In this document: positions 60,901 through 63,294 of the stretch, piece after piece
How the letters are laid out: every line of letters starts with the position of its first letter
Position numbering within the stretch: the first letter of the stretch is position 1
From: Oopsacas minuta
Lineage: Eukaryota; Porifera; Hexactinellida; Lyssacinosida; Leucopsacidae
Direction of reading: 5' to 3'
Assembly: GCA_024704765.1 (NCBI GenBank)
Contig: JAKMXF010000099.1
Span: forward strand, 320,432 to 384,431
DNA length: 64,000 nt
Notes under the pieces: generated by a model
What the model was told of the DNA's origin: nothing
Databases searched by the model: none
The model's input: only the letters and a program-made list of their open reading frames with translations
Made by a program: the position numbers and the translations under genes

Positions 60901-63294
60901 AAATATGTGAAAGAATTTTGGGCTACGGGGGGCCTATTCCATAAAAACTTGTTTAATGAGCATATAGAGCAGTGGTTCCTAAAAGGGGTTCCTCGAACAA
61001 TGCTTAGGGGTTTCACATCACATATTATTGTCAAATAGAACCTATTTGTATTTTTGATCAGATGTATGTCTCGATTCAATTTGAATCACCACTGAAAATG
61101 AATACCCTAACAAATTCAAAACGCTCTAAAGTCATGCTACTATTTCGGCAACATATATTTGTGAACTATGATTCTCTTCTATGACAACGATAGAAGTGTA
61201 AAATGAGAACGACTTTTGTCTGTTGAGGGAGAGATGCGAGTGTGTTCATCGACAATCAGTCCGAGGATAAATGTGATGCAAATATCACCAGGCACAAGTT
61301 TCACATAGGAAATGTATTAGAATGTATAAAGTAATTACAGGAATAAATAATTTGTTATAATGGTGTCTTTGTGGAAAATGTATGAGTAAAAGAAGATGGA
61401 GGGGGTAATGTTCCGCAGGTTGCCGCAACATGTTTATGGGTTTGGAGATTGAAAAATGTTTGAAAATCACTGATTTAGAGGGCCGATACGTGTATACATA
61501 GACTCAACTCCCTAGAAAACTATTACCAAATACAGATTTTATTTTGCAGTATTTCTGCAAGCTTAGCTTCAGGCTTCTAAATATTGCTAAATAGGATTCC
61601 TAACCCCCGGCTAATTGCGGCACTAAAGAAGTTTTGGGGTTGTATCATCTCTAAGGCTTTAAGTTTTCTTTAACGAATCTAGGAGCAAGAGAATTTATTT
61701 TCGAAATGAAAAATTCAACTTTCGAATAACTTTATTCCCTGATTCCATAAAAGTACTTAGATTCATTCGAAAAATATCCCTTGTGTTTGAAGCATGTATG
61801 GATGTATTTTGTGCATGTCTTGTCTGGCTTATATTGTACCTTATTCTACTTTGTTTAAAGAATCAATCGAAACCAATTTTCGCTCATATTTTTACATTGT
61901 GATATTCTCATAATATCAAGGCCTCTTGTATTCAAACCATTAATCTCCTCAATTTATGGAGCTCACTCCGGCTCCACCTCTAGGCAAAATGGAGCGCTCT
62001 CCAATTGTGCACCTTCATTCATTCATTCAGATTTACATTAGATTTCTCTTTTAATTAATTAGGATTGAATTTAACCATTGTACATCCGGAAATTTCTAAA
62101 TGTGCGAAAGTGAAACCATTTGAATACCGTTTGAATCATACAAAAGTCTCCCAGCATCCACTTATTATACCAATAATACTGAATTTTATGCAGAATAATG
62201 ATGAAATTTGTAAATTGTTTGAAATTCAATAGGCACACGCTGTGTGCTCCTTCAATAATGAGGTGCGGATTTTTGAGTGCGTTCCTTTATGCTCTGCTTT
62301 TTACAATTCTATATTTTCATATCAATAGTCATAACTTGTGTAAGTTGTTCATTATTACATTAATACAGATTTGATGAACCTAATTCTGAATCCAAGCGAA
62401 TAGATACTGCTTCTCCCATCTTGACTTCTGATATACAAAGTGATCATGAGGATATTATTCGCATATCCGAAGGTATACATTTCTTGGATATATCTAGTCT
62501 CATTTCTGTATAATGTTTCTTCACCGTTAGTATTTATCAATTTAAATTCCTATCCATGTATTTGAATTTCCAAATGTGTTGTATTTATGTCAGTTCTCAC
62601 TCTCTCATTGGCTATGTGACCACAATATGTACAAGTTTGGTTTATGACCACAGGTTTAGAATCCCTCATCATATTTAAGTAGTAAGATTGAAGATATGCA
62701 ATGTGTGCTTGTATATTTATCTTAGAAGAGGAAGTTCCTAATGCAACTGTCAGAGGCGTAACTAAATGTTTGCCAATTCAGTAACTTCCGAAATGAATTG
62801 TAGATTGAGACATATCAATTTGGTTGTAAACCTCCATTAGAACCACAACCTCTAATACTATTTGATTATCTACAATGTTACCAATATTCTCATGTGAAAT
62901 CTACAGTATATACGAGGGGCATCAGGAAGGTTCAGAATTACTGAAATTATCACCCGTATCAACCTTCTAAAAATCGATAATTTCTCAATTTCTTTCGAAT
63001 CACGGGCTTTTAACTTTCAACTCATTCTGGAAATTATTTATCAACAGAAGCCCCTCAAAAGTTACAGGTGCCATGATTACCATTGCATTCAATTGTGGCG
63101 TGCTCGCATTGGATTACACTCTCTTCAAAAATGATCTAATTGTTCTAAAACTCCATCTGATTCTCTCATTTCTCTCAATCTATGTCTTTAATAATTTCTG
63201 CTCTATTCGTATGTGTAACTTCAAATCTGCTCTTCATTGGTGGTATCGAGATAAACCTAGGAACGAATACTCCTATTCAAGTTACATATTCTGA
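3511..63294 (+). CDS. Whole-gene model: membrane protein with two tandem START domains
   Basis: A spliced gene of about 60 kb. Joining exons 3511-3912, 11270-11548, 12020-12541 (probably less a 75-nt intron at 12165-12239), 23523-23683, 35473-35685, 57829-58110, 62369-62472 and 63068-63294 keeps the frame at every junction (phases 0, 0, 0, 2, 2, 2, 1) and gives about 700 residues. Visible parts are an N-terminal hydrophobic segment (residues ~14-37), START domain 1 (~60-300), a linker, START domain 2 (~385-570), an acidic stretch and a C-terminal hydrophobic region (~630-670). The two domains align with each other at their first strands (GWKCVGTHNGFRLW versus GWSFVGVNKDIEIW) and near their ends (DVTVILCRFKNGS versus TVTFVLTIDLKGS). 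START domains bind a lipid in a helix-grip pocket. Lipid transfer at a membrane is inferred, and the ligand is unknown. I do not recognise the subfamily. Further 5' exons could lie outside the window. Confidence 0.72.
4004..4255 (+). repeat. Dispersed repeat, CGCTTCGCTTGC family, copy 1
   Basis: Begins with CCGCTTCGCTTGCTAGGTCG and continues through TTTTGGTCGCTACGCGGCGG, CATTGGCCTTCTGTGGT and TTAGTAATCT. The same order of blocks recurs at 8800-9080 (minus) and 59174-59460 (plus). No coding capacity and no clear tRNA-like promoter boxes, so a SINE or MITE origin is undecided. Confidence 0.6.
4474..4560 (+). repeat. Dispersed repeat, CGCTTCGCTTGC family, 5' fragment
   Basis: ACTAGCGCGCCTCGCTTGCT followed by the block CAGGTTGGCTTAAGTATTAA seen in copies 1 and 59174. 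Only the first ~85 bases are present. Confidence 0.5.
4561..5290 (+). other. Possible remnant of an unidentified transposon gene
   Basis: A short open frame at 5036-5284 and stop-broken frames before it look like decayed coding sequence. The end (GFEQAHKRIRRVSDYLSRKS and onward) faintly resembles the C-terminal part of a repeated arthropod protein family, but the match is too weak to name it. Confidence 0.2.
5434..8439 (-). mobile_element. hAT element with ZMYM/DUF4371-type transposase
   Basis: Ends are CAGGGTTTCATACAG (5434) and, read inward from 8439, CACGGTTTCATACAG. The flanking 8 bases (gtagtgac and ggaatgtc) match at five positions, consistent with an old 8-bp hAT target duplication. 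A transposase reading frame broken at several points fills most of the 3.0 kb. Confidence 0.7.
5670..7975 (-). pseudogene. hAT transposase, ZMYM1/DUF4371-like, broken
   Basis: Minus-strand frames 7975-7751, 7744-7373, 7361-6636, 6593-5910 and 5880-5670 are consecutive parts of one protein. In order: an N-terminal zinc-binding segment (VFCTICQKW, in the TTF/BED-type position), the catalytic core with ILADECQDI (first D), GQGYDGAATFSG (second D) and IHCACHRLQLAS, and the C-terminal dimerisation region VGTASVERSFSHMKQIKTRL, with ER in place of the catalytic E-containing motif seen in the family. It ends FKEKNRRIQS at TAG 5670. Stops and frameshifts between the blocks show that it is no longer functional; the order and coverage are otherwise complete. 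Confidence 0.8.
8800..9080 (-). repeat. Dispersed repeat, CGCTTCGCTTGC family, copy 2
   Basis: On the minus strand it reads CGAGCTTCGCTAGGTCACTA, then TTTTGGTCGCTACGCGGCCA, AAATTCCATTTAATGG and TAGTAATA, colinear with the copies at 4004 and 59174. Confidence 0.6.
9220..9290 (+). repeat. Dispersed repeat, CGCTTCGCTTGC family, 5' fragment
   Basis: TTCGCGCTTCGCTGGTAGCT and a following TTAGTTTAAGTAC block; too short and diverged to extend. Confidence 0.4.
9291..11106. other. Intron sequence, no gene recognised
   Basis: AT-rich. Short open frames on the minus strand (9819-10097, 10538-10747) show no recognisable family, splice pairing or relatives elsewhere in the window. No RNA gene seen. Confidence 0.45.
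11107..11240 (+). repeat. Dispersed repeat, GGTATAC...GCCTGGCTCGAAC type, copy 1
   Basis: GGTATACATGTGTATTATGA, then GAGCCTGGCTCGAACACC, then TTCACACCTATGACTAAATT. Related sequence lies at 11815-11910 (GTTCGCACCTATCACGAAAT) and 63880-63935 (GGTATACGTGTATTTGGAGC, CCTGACTCGAAC). Exon 2 of the START gene sits between the first two. Confidence 0.5.
11270..11548 (+). CDS. Exon 2: middle of START domain 1
   Basis: After acceptor gatag at 11269 the peptide continues directly from exon 1 in phase 0 as IVEIYDTLQNFL, matching the START segment that follows the EW motif (compare LVEKINCHT in START 2). An in-frame stop lies just upstream, so the exon cannot begin earlier. Read through, it contains YIWPVALGPHAYLLF, which resembles IWPLRSRDFCTLL of START 2 but lacks the RD pair. 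Alternatively an 81-nt intron (donor at 11392, strong pyrimidine-rich acceptor at 11472) is removed and the peptide reads CLENSMTFGRHNFPMVIYSKR, with RHNF in the RDF position. Both versions are open because 81 is a multiple of three. The end is donor TGG|gtatag at 11549, phase 0. The acceptor has a weak pyrimidine tract. Confidence 0.55.
11549..12019. repeat. Short intron with second copy of the 11.1-kb repeat
   Basis: Contains a CGCTTCGC-like stub (11615-11650) and, at 11815-11910, GAGGTTTTGAACAAGGTTCG and CACCTATCACGAAATTATCC, a diverged copy of the repeat at 11107. No coding sequence apart from the flanking exons. Confidence 0.4.
12020..12541 (+). CDS. Exon 3 (perhaps 3a and 3b): end of START domain 1 and linker
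   Basis: Acceptor ttatttag at 12019 and donor CTGCAG|gttaga at 12542; phase 0 at both ends. The first part (CGGVYFGEAFFPL) matches the place of RGDVRAGYLIS in START 2. The second part (DVTVILCRFKNGS, then a predicted helix ILQIASSLKDYIYMKQ) matches the last strand and C-terminal helix of START 2. A probable 75-nt intron lies at 12165-12239: donor A|gtgctc and a very good acceptor (tttttttcttcctcaatacag). Removing it shortens a hydrophobic insertion that is not expected in the domain. The rest (~residues 310-376) is a polar, probably unstructured linker. Confidence 0.6.
12972..13442. mobile_element. Non-autonomous element with ~50-bp inverted repeats
   Basis: Left arm 12972-13023 (ACACAAGAACCTTTTCGGGT in its middle, ATGATAC at its inner end) and right arm 13391-13442 (GTATCAT, then ACCCGAAAAGGTTAGTGTGT) are inverted copies with indels. 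The interior includes an open frame at 13063-13254 of 63 residues with no known relatives. No target duplication was found. Confidence 0.5.
13640..14341 (+). pseudogene. hAT transposase fragment, ZNF862-like
   Basis: Stop- and frame-broken pieces in the order of this hAT family: a zinc-binding start (DALFCYVCELDSKNP near 13690-13735), MRYIFNTAYFVVLENLAL (near 13880-13940), LNGVGIGALYTKDERTLEFA (13970-14030), then SVSENEMICIRYFSQGNYLP (near 14127-14180) and ADAKGILERIDQI. This is the N-terminal half; the catalytic core and dimerisation region are missing. No terminal repeats were found. The family assignment rests on motif order recognised by eye. Confidence 0.5.
14342..15384. other. Intron sequence, no gene recognised
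   Basis: An open frame at 14590-14781 (plus, ILPPPFKSPRKIPAFQDF...) is moderately protein-like but matches nothing I recognise and has no convincing splice sites. The remainder is AT-rich filler. Confidence 0.4.
15587..15645. repeat. 59-bp hairpin with perfect 19-bp arms
   Basis: GGAATACATACAATTCGTG at 15587-15605 and its exact reverse complement at 15627-15645, with a further CACGAATTG copy in the loop. It lies in the 5' untranslated part of the hAT element, where subterminal hairpins and repeats often serve as transposase binding sites (inference). Confidence 0.7.
15774..17572 (+). pseudogene. hAT transposase, ZBED5/FAM200-like, two lesions
   Basis: Starts MATKRAPKSAYSDDYLKFGF with a BED-type zinc finger (CVICLKVLS...LKRHFEKEH, ~residues 38-62). 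The core has LQLDESTDVSS (first D), AVCTDGAPSMLG (second D), NHCRIHREAL and, near the end, YLCEAAFSSMLVIKTKARNR, the E-containing dimerisation block. Length about 600 residues, normal for the group. Only two defects are seen: an in-frame TAG at 16281-16283 and a +1 shift at a run of eight or nine T near 16452. With perfect ends this copy has moved recently, either before the lesions or with help from another copy. Confidence 0.85.
17762..19386. other. Intron sequence, mostly unassigned
   Basis: Open frames at 18143-18478 and 18936-19235 have no recognisable product. GACAGTGAAGCCTCCCTAAT at 18221 with TTATAATCCGGAC downstream loosely resembles a pogo/Tigger end but no partner end was found. 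Confidence 0.4.
19688..19756. mobile_element. 69-bp hAT-type MITE inside the P-like element
   Basis: Starts CAGTGTCCCTAACC and ends, read inward, TAGTATTCCCAAACC; flanks ttctcgca and ttctagta agree at six of eight positions. Small enough that chance cannot be excluded. Confidence 0.4.
19950..22779 (-). pseudogene. P/THAP9-type transposase, decayed
   Basis: Minus strand from ATG 22779: MMPNTCSATSCISNY, then PRHAWLRAL, and ERYSASVRLKDGAVPTI, which are the C-x(4)-C start, the W-containing middle and the K-x-G-A-V-P-T-I end of a THAP DNA-binding domain (22779 to ~22515, with frame changes). Then comes an open stretch 22516-22121 (LEAKLAFLSVDNIWSTWYPN...) in the middle of the protein, and at 21171-20917 LDPRLTSKSCYPSNLESQNV and KLALEVIHESTSAVL, a P-transposase block, followed by WKTINVD and more stop-filled fragments to about 19950. 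P transposases join a THAP domain to an RNase-H-like core and a GTP-binding insert. Many stops make this copy dead. Confidence 0.65.
23164..23522. other. End of intron before exon 4
   Basis: Unique AT-rich sequence between the P-like element and exon 4. Only the branch and acceptor region (pyrimidine-rich before 23522) is of note. Confidence 0.4.
23523..23683 (+). CDS. Exon 4: start of START domain 2
   Basis: Acceptor gacttttag at 23522, donor TTGAG|gtaagc at 23684; enters in phase 0 and leaves in phase 2. It encodes GWSFVGVNKDIEIWKLE, the first two strands of a START domain, followed by TSVLTVRGKCTINV, the third strand with the usual RG. The resemblance to residues 70-83 of the same protein is the main evidence that the gene carries two START domains. 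The exon lies 360 bases after the right end of the P-like element. Confidence 0.72.
23684..24049. other. Intron sequence, nothing recognised
   Basis: Contains a short AT dinucleotide run (atatatatatatgcatat near 23838). No gene or element end identified. Confidence 0.4.
24050..24412 (-). pseudogene. Possible C-terminal fragment of a transposon integrase-type protein
   Basis: A 120-residue minus-strand frame with a cysteine-rich stretch, LCKCKSCSTIRCPCGKASLV then CHS. This C-x-C...C-P-C-x-K-A-x-L-x-C-x-x-x-C-H pattern resembles the tail of KRAB-A-domain-protein-2-like integrases found in arthropod transposons. Only this tail is present and no ends are visible, so the call is tentative. Confidence 0.3.
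24724..25297. mobile_element. hAT MITE, 574 bp
   Basis: Left end CAGTGGTTCCCAATCGG, right end read inward CAGTTGTTCCCAACCC; flanks ctctaga[a] and ctctagat match at seven of eight positions (boundary uncertain by one base). Inside, paired GGGGCC-rich segments lie at both ends. The open frame at 25147-25332 runs over the right end and is not a gene. Confidence 0.75.
25376..25505. repeat. Cluster of a 20-bp motif in both orientations
   Basis: TGCGTAGGATTTTGACCCGC or close forms occur at 25376-25395 (+), 25424-25442 (-), 25453-25472 (+) and, shortened, 25490-25505 (+). The arrangement gives overlapping hairpins. Function unknown. Confidence 0.75.
25611..26919 (-). mobile_element. mariner element, 1.3 kb, complete ends
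   Basis: Inverted repeats CGAAGGGCACTCGAAAGG (25611) and, inward from 26919, CGAGGGGTACTCGAAAAG, both followed by TTTT, flanked by TA at 25609-25610 and 26920-26921. The family differs from the mariner at 1414. Confidence 0.85.
25675..26762 (-). pseudogene. mariner transposase, broken by a few lesions
   Basis: Minus strand, MASKICQSKSDLTKRDFRAM at the start, an N-terminal helix-turn-helix half (LSTVERWYREFIHGNF, then PRSGRP), TGDETWIYHY with the first catalytic D, LLHHDNASSHTA with the second, and SPDLAPCDFSLFPRLKDQL with the third; stop at 25675. The product would be about 350 residues. At least one stop (26460) and a frameshift near the TGDETW block separate the parts. Confidence 0.85.
26922..27552. 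other. Intron sequence, nothing recognised
   Basis: AT-rich. A minus-strand open frame at 27175-27516 has no known relatives and ends in low-complexity sequence. Confidence 0.4.
27553..27629. repeat. 77-bp near-perfect hairpin
   Basis: Arms 27553-27589 and 27594-27629 are inverted copies with a few mismatches (central part TTTGATGTGATTGCGATCAC). It could be two transposon ends placed head to head or a regulatory palindrome. It stands 80 bases after the stop of the peptidase-like gene. Confidence 0.6.
27707..29326 (-). pseudogene. USPL1-like (C98-type) cysteine peptidase-like gene with one stop codon
   Basis: Minus strand, about 540 residues in two frames that are in register (29326-28445 and 28444-27707), separated only by a TAA at 28445-28447. 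Visible are a WGGEYNNIVQSNTCSIDNIL block (cysteine box, candidate nucleophile C), a zinc-type pair (FQCH...CTN with IKCKSCG), and NRHFYSILYQNGKFYNYDG, which holds the expected H and D. This cysteine-histidine-aspartate order and the surrounding motifs resemble SUMO-specific isopeptidase USPL1. Related sequences in arthropods are often carried by transposons; whether this copy belongs to the MULE at 30264-31571 is not shown. Function as a SUMO or ubiquitin-like peptidase is inferred. Confidence 0.5.
29345..29909 (-). pseudogene. mariner remnant, N-terminal part only
   Basis: Minus strand from about 29760: LERRELRGMITYDFMRKLSP then ESHSQLQDTFGQKSPSLAT and YNWYGEITRGRKTLSDEMRS-GRPA, the helix-turn-helix half of a mariner transposase, followed by stops. 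The right end is CTTTTTGGCGAACCTCGTATA near 29889-29909, a typical mariner terminus. The catalytic half and left end are absent. Confidence 0.65.
29910..30263. other. Spacer, nothing recognised
   Basis: A 62-residue minus-strand frame (29917-30105) has no known relatives. No element end identified. Confidence 0.4.
30264..31571 (-). pseudogene. MULE transposase with FLYWCH zinc finger, broken
   Basis: Minus strand from ATG 31571: an N-terminal FLYWCH domain (SHDGYLYIFHRRGAIKKEWR, CKDRIH, H-x-H pair HSHQQ), then a linker (DNPHVTIGEM...LPNQHALKMMYKRQR), the MULE core start (KIWLADGTFKT with catalytic D; LYTVHCLIEG; LLPCVYALFPNNSIATYTKM at 31040-30890) and a C-terminal part (AWHRGFQSTCGCHRPSIWKF at 30480-30400). 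The second catalytic acidic block lies in stop-broken sequence at 30600-30800. The family order is complete but the frame is interrupted several times. No terminal repeats were recognised near it. Confidence 0.7.
31572..33180. other. Intron sequence, nothing convincing
   Basis: A short lysine-rich minus-strand frame at about 32094-31984 and several AT-rich stretches. No element ends, RNA genes or exons were identified. Confidence 0.4.
33186..33345 (+). repeat. Degenerate CAACTCATT repeat
   Basis: CAACTCATT or near forms (AACTCATATCAACTC, CAACTCATTC, CAACTCAGTT) recur at roughly 10-40 base spacing. Irregular, so a decayed minisatellite or chance AT-rich repetition. Confidence 0.4.
33640..34030 (+). 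repeat. Decayed minisatellite, TTATATGTCCC type
   Basis: Motifs such as AAATGTCCCATTA, TTATATATTCCATTAGCAC, CTTATATGTCCCGATAG and CTTATATGTCCCCAAAAG recur every ~25-45 bases, often followed by TAGCAC or TAGTCC. The units are too diverged for a sharp period. Confidence 0.45.
34031..35472. other. Intron sequence before exon 5
   Basis: AT-rich; a minus-strand frame at 34182-34400 is not recognised. The pyrimidine content rises only near the acceptor at 35472. Confidence 0.4.
35473..35685 (+). CDS. Exon 5: middle of START domain 2
   Basis: Acceptor ctgtag at 35472, donor AGTGG|gtaagt at 35686; phase 2 at both ends. Key parts are LVEKINCHTQVRNLRYKTIW, then PLRSRDFCTLL, the conserved W-P...RDF block of START domains, and a final CFSIQHSG that runs into CPVKPNSIRG of the next exon (the S-x-x-H...P...RG pattern). 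The splice phases join without repair. The exon stands between a transposon-poor stretch (31.8-35.4 kb) and the long-TIR element at 36062. Confidence 0.75.
36062..36412. repeat. Left long inverted repeat of the 36-41 kb element
   Basis: Pairs with 41100-41454. The inner edge is near AATAATATTACCCACC. High similarity over the whole length with small indels. Confidence 0.8.
36483..38563 (-). pseudogene. Unnamed arthropod repeated protein, candidate DDE-type nuclease (gene 1)
   Basis: Minus strand, about 690 residues in family order. N-terminus: GYPGPIPENQLLTELDLYNH (38563-38258). Middle: YQISDRAGAALANSVLQDYG, then AICFDGRKDQTRVLVERENG, then AVGADGARVNTE, a stop (37430), LHWYICQLHGNELPLRHLFQ. 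End: SPN-type LLSMLADMMNTL (stop at 36841), then FNLPSIRFTAETYADMIDWE, CHTQAIERTIQ, and PTFESKKEYTY at TAA 36483. I recognise this as a protein repeated many times in arthropod genomes without an assigned function. D of CFDGRKD, D of GADGARVN and E of QAIER give a possible D-D-E set, and C-x-x-H after the second D recalls hAT-like cores; that is an inference. At least two stops and a frameshift make this copy inactive. Confidence 0.6.
38927..40660 (-). pseudogene. Unnamed arthropod repeated protein with zinc-binding N-terminus (gene 2)
   Basis: Minus strand, about 550 residues in three shifted frames. Order: DNFCYVCGLF, YFECPLGDQDKSWAPHVICT with C-x-x-C pairs, MPFAIPMVWREQKNHLDDCY-FC, TQGELNDLVRDLDLSKDKAE, DWRLFIDSSKRSLKAVLLHN, WNICGDLKIIGLLMGLQQGF, CFLCLWDSRA, LPPLHIKLGLMKTFVKTMGK, EGVFVGTQIRQ, CRMSLKLHFLHSHLDF and a decayed RFHQDI end near 38950. 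The family is repeated widely in arthropod and some other invertebrate genomes; I know no assigned function. DSS, GDLK and H-x-H-type acidic and metal-binding residues are conserved between this copy and the one at 43690-45380. The copy has at least three lesions. Confidence 0.6.
41100..41454. repeat. Right long inverted repeat of the 36-41 kb element
   Basis: Inverted partner of 36062-36412; the outer end reads TTTTCTCGCTTCGGCCT before the 9-bp duplication. Confidence 0.8.
41464..42061. other. Intron sequence between two elements
   Basis: A minus-strand frame at 41726-41923 (NYCITSISDTTKLKYTFAE...) is not recognised; it could be the tail of a decayed transposon protein. Nothing else seen. 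Confidence 0.35.
42222..43235 (+). pseudogene. Tc1-like transposase, heavily broken
   Basis: Starts MESESSAIIEFVLAGKSPSE (helix-turn-helix region), later KKRVSRTKSLLAPHA, PFVFQQDGTPAHTTQDWLKH (second catalytic D) and WPPYTPDVNPMDYSI (third acidic position D), then SILKNKACSV and RMGEDTQRNSACVA. The D in place of E at the end places it with the DDxD subgroups rather than classic Tc1. Many stops and frame changes. Confidence 0.75.
43283..45590 (-). mobile_element. Element nested in the Tc1 copy, carrying one gene-2 family member
   Basis: Ends resemble each other as inverted repeats of about 45 bases: GGTCAACAAACAAT...GCCTAAGATGTTAGATT at the left and, inward from 45590, GGCCAACAAAAAAT...ACCTAAGATTTTAGATT. 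No target duplication was found. The only gene inside belongs to the same family as gene 2 of the 36-41 kb element, whereas the ends are unrelated to that element's long arms. Confidence 0.5.
43690..45380 (-). pseudogene. Second copy of gene 2 family, broken
   Basis: Minus strand: MASSRRKCSNAPNTFCYICA, KLGDQDKPWAPHFVCKTCSE, YPDLDSARRLVLHCEELPLP, a broken middle, LICVDLKMVNFLLGQQGGYN, CFICLWDSRARKDHW, HPPLDIKLGIILHLVTSLDK, KLKAGIFDGPQIRSLIRN and NMSIKVHYLFSHLDRFPENL, ending RKSKKRRFLD. It aligns throughout with gene 2 at 38927-40660 but is clearly a different lineage. The start codon and the C-x-x-C pairs are preserved. Several stops. Confidence 0.6.
45681..46959. other. Intron sequence, nothing recognised
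   Basis: AT-rich with a TA dinucleotide run near 46580. No coding similarity or element ends. Confidence 0.4.
46960..47610 (-). pseudogene. Tc1-like transposase remnant
   Basis: Minus strand: HPNKRQRVTKKIMQNRIYL, TYWEKVLWSDESLFHLFEH (first catalytic D), KADKTIVW, a decayed middle (IKVWGCCH), FMQEGAPVHTTKLIRAWC (second position, here E instead of D) and WPGNSPDLNPNET (third position E), then a final LSL...SSANSLKLGQ. Frameshifts and stops throughout; no ends seen. This is a classic Tc1 type, different from the copy at 42222. Confidence 0.65.
47611..48905. other. Intron sequence, nothing recognised
   Basis: Overlapping minus-strand frames at 48290-48606 have no recognisable product. No RNA gene or repeat boundary found. 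Confidence 0.4.
48914..50759 (+). mobile_element. hAT element with perfect 8-bp target duplication
   Basis: Left end CAGTGGGTCCAAACTGTGGG, right end read inward CAATGTTCCCAACCTTT; flanks are identical, gtttacac at 48906-48913 and 50760-50767. Contains a shortened, broken transposase of the same group as the element at 15393. Confidence 0.85.
49248..50612 (+). pseudogene. hAT transposase, ZBED5-like, truncated and broken
   Basis: Begins near 49258 (MAENPKKFA), a decayed BED finger region (49350-49450), then an open stretch 49503-49991 with AKCGKPHAIGEMLTLPAIGG, LQLDESTLRDDEALLMAYVR (first D) and KEKMLFSKPLETDTRGETIF. After a decayed middle (second-D region TTDGDLQ near 49985; dozens of residues deleted) a C-terminal part is left at 50250-50612 with KKGFTTIVNLLTKQKNRLEI. 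It lacks the large central part of the family and cannot be active. The LPAIGG segment corresponds to LPCTKD of the copy at 15774. Confidence 0.7.
50768..52850. other. Intron sequence, nothing recognised
   Basis: No coding similarity on either strand; the minus-strand frame at 52060-52305 looks like chance. Some purine-rich stretches near 51600-51760. Confidence 0.4.
52860..53110 (+). pseudogene. hAT dimerisation-region remnant
   Basis: FLVLPSTTCTVERSFSTIRR then LKTFRG at about 52937-53015, the C-terminal block of ZMYM-type hAT transposases, preceded by MSQLDKYFGKEK at 52859. The frame is broken on both sides and no ends were found. Only this ~250-base piece can be supported. Confidence 0.55.
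53111..54973. other. Intron sequence, nothing recognised
   Basis: The open frames at 53574-53807 and 54082-54451 are hydrophobic and AT-driven. A CTCGCTCGCTACGCTTGCTC motif near 54272 may be a stub of the CGCTTCGC repeat. Confidence 0.4.
54974..55361. mobile_element. Palindromic MITE, copy 1
   Basis: AAGTTCCTGAATTATAGCAC and CATACCATGGATAGCACATG at the left are matched in inverted form at the right end (CATGTGCTATC-type, ATGGTGTGTGCTATAAGTCAG). A second inverted pair lies inside (GGATAGCCACTAATTATACA and TATATCATGGCTATCC). Copy 2 at 56314 has the same arrangement. No target duplication was seen. Confidence 0.6.
55362..56313. other. Spacer between the two MITE copies
   Basis: AT-rich sequence without open frames of interest or recognisable element ends. 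Confidence 0.4.
56314..56654. mobile_element. Palindromic MITE, copy 2
   Basis: TTGAGTTATCGCATATTCCA at the left and CATGTTCTGTCCGATAACTC at the right are inverted partners. Inside, TAGCCATTTTATAGTATACC and TATACTATAAAATGGTTATC form a second, very well conserved pair around TCCCATA...TATGGGA. Same order as copy 1, with lower similarity. Confidence 0.65.
56655..57828. other. Intron sequence before exon 6
   Basis: AT-rich; open frames at 56674-56999 and 57262-57483 are not recognised. Confidence 0.4.
57829..58110 (+). CDS. Exon 6: end of START domain 2
   Basis: Acceptor attttag at 57828, donor TCAGA|gtaagt at 58111; phase 2 at both ends. It encodes CPVKPNSIRGDVRAGYLIS, then TVTFVLTIDLKGSIPTW, the D-x-K/x-G-x-x-P-x-W block found near the end of many START domains, and the long C-terminal helix (LERAKRILETS). 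The last ~25 residues are acidic (VDEAELPPISEISE) and leave the domain. The intron before it is the largest of the gene (22 kb) and carries the 36-41 kb and 42-46 kb elements. Confidence 0.75.
58452..58485. repeat. Short hairpin with 10-bp perfect arms
   Basis: CCTAGGTTGC and GCAACCTAGG separated by 14 bases; a further ATAGGTTGCA copy lies 30 bases upstream. Significance unknown. Confidence 0.5.
58486..59173. other. Intron sequence, nothing recognised
   Basis: No coding similarity, element ends or RNA gene. Confidence 0.4.
59174..59460 (+). repeat. Dispersed repeat, CGCTTCGCTTGC family, copy 3
   Basis: ACTAGCACGCTTCGCTTGCA, TTAGGTTAAGTATTAAAGAG, TTTTGGTCCTACGAGAGGGG, CCAAATTCCATTAAATGG and CCTTCCGTGGTAATGCTAGA in the same order as copies at 4004 and 8800 (minus). 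This is the best-preserved copy. Confidence 0.65.
59461..60671. other. Intron sequence, nothing recognised
   Basis: AT-rich; a TAATAATAATAAT run at 60240. No gene found. Confidence 0.4.
60672..60790 (+). repeat. pogo/Tigger-like terminal fragment
   Basis: GCAACCTCGATAATCCGAAC and GTTATCCGAGC, then GATTATCCGAATTTTTATTA. Repeated TTATCCGA motifs at one end are a feature of pogo-group termini. No partner end nearby. Confidence 0.35.
60970..61472. mobile_element. hAT MITE, 503 bp
   Basis: Left end CAGTGGTTCCTAAAAGGGGT, right end read inward CAGTGATTTTCAAACATTTT; flanks atatagag (60962-60969) and atttagag (61473-61480) match at seven of eight positions. No coding capacity. Confidence 0.7.
61481..62368. 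other. Intron sequence before exon 7
   Basis: No gene or element recognised. GGAGCTCACTCCGGCTCCAC-type short repeats near 61957-61995 are minor. Confidence 0.4.
62369..62472 (+). CDS. Exon 7: acidic tail
   Basis: Acceptor taatacag at 62368 and donor TCCGAAG|gtatac at 62473; enters in phase 2, leaves in phase 1. It encodes a polar acidic stretch (FDEPNSESKRIDT, then SDIQSDHEDIIRISE) that continues the acidic end of exon 6. No domain is recognised. The exact phase match with both neighbours is the support; the exon is short, so confidence is lower than for exons 4-6. Confidence 0.6.
62473..63067. other. Last intron, with a solitary mariner-like end
   Basis: TATACGAGGGGCATCAGGAAGG at 62910-62931 resembles a mariner terminus (compare the TACGAGGGG end at 26919), but no second end or transposase follows. 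The acceptor of exon 8 is at 63067, with an alternative at 63047. Confidence 0.35.
63068..63294 (+). CDS. Exon 8: hydrophobic C-terminus
   Basis: Using acceptor aagttacag at 63067 the phase-1 junction gives SEGAMITIAFNCG and an open frame of 75 residues to TGA 63292-63294. It holds hydrophobic stretches (TIAFNCGVLALDY; LIVLKLHLILSFLSIYVF) and a basic-aromatic end (HWWYRDKPRNEYSYSSYIF), so it could be a membrane hairpin or anchor. An alternative acceptor twenty bases upstream (tcaacag at 63047) is also in phase but reaches a stop (TGA 63074) after nine codons, ending the protein without the hydrophobic region. Which one is used needs transcript data. Confidence 0.5.
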
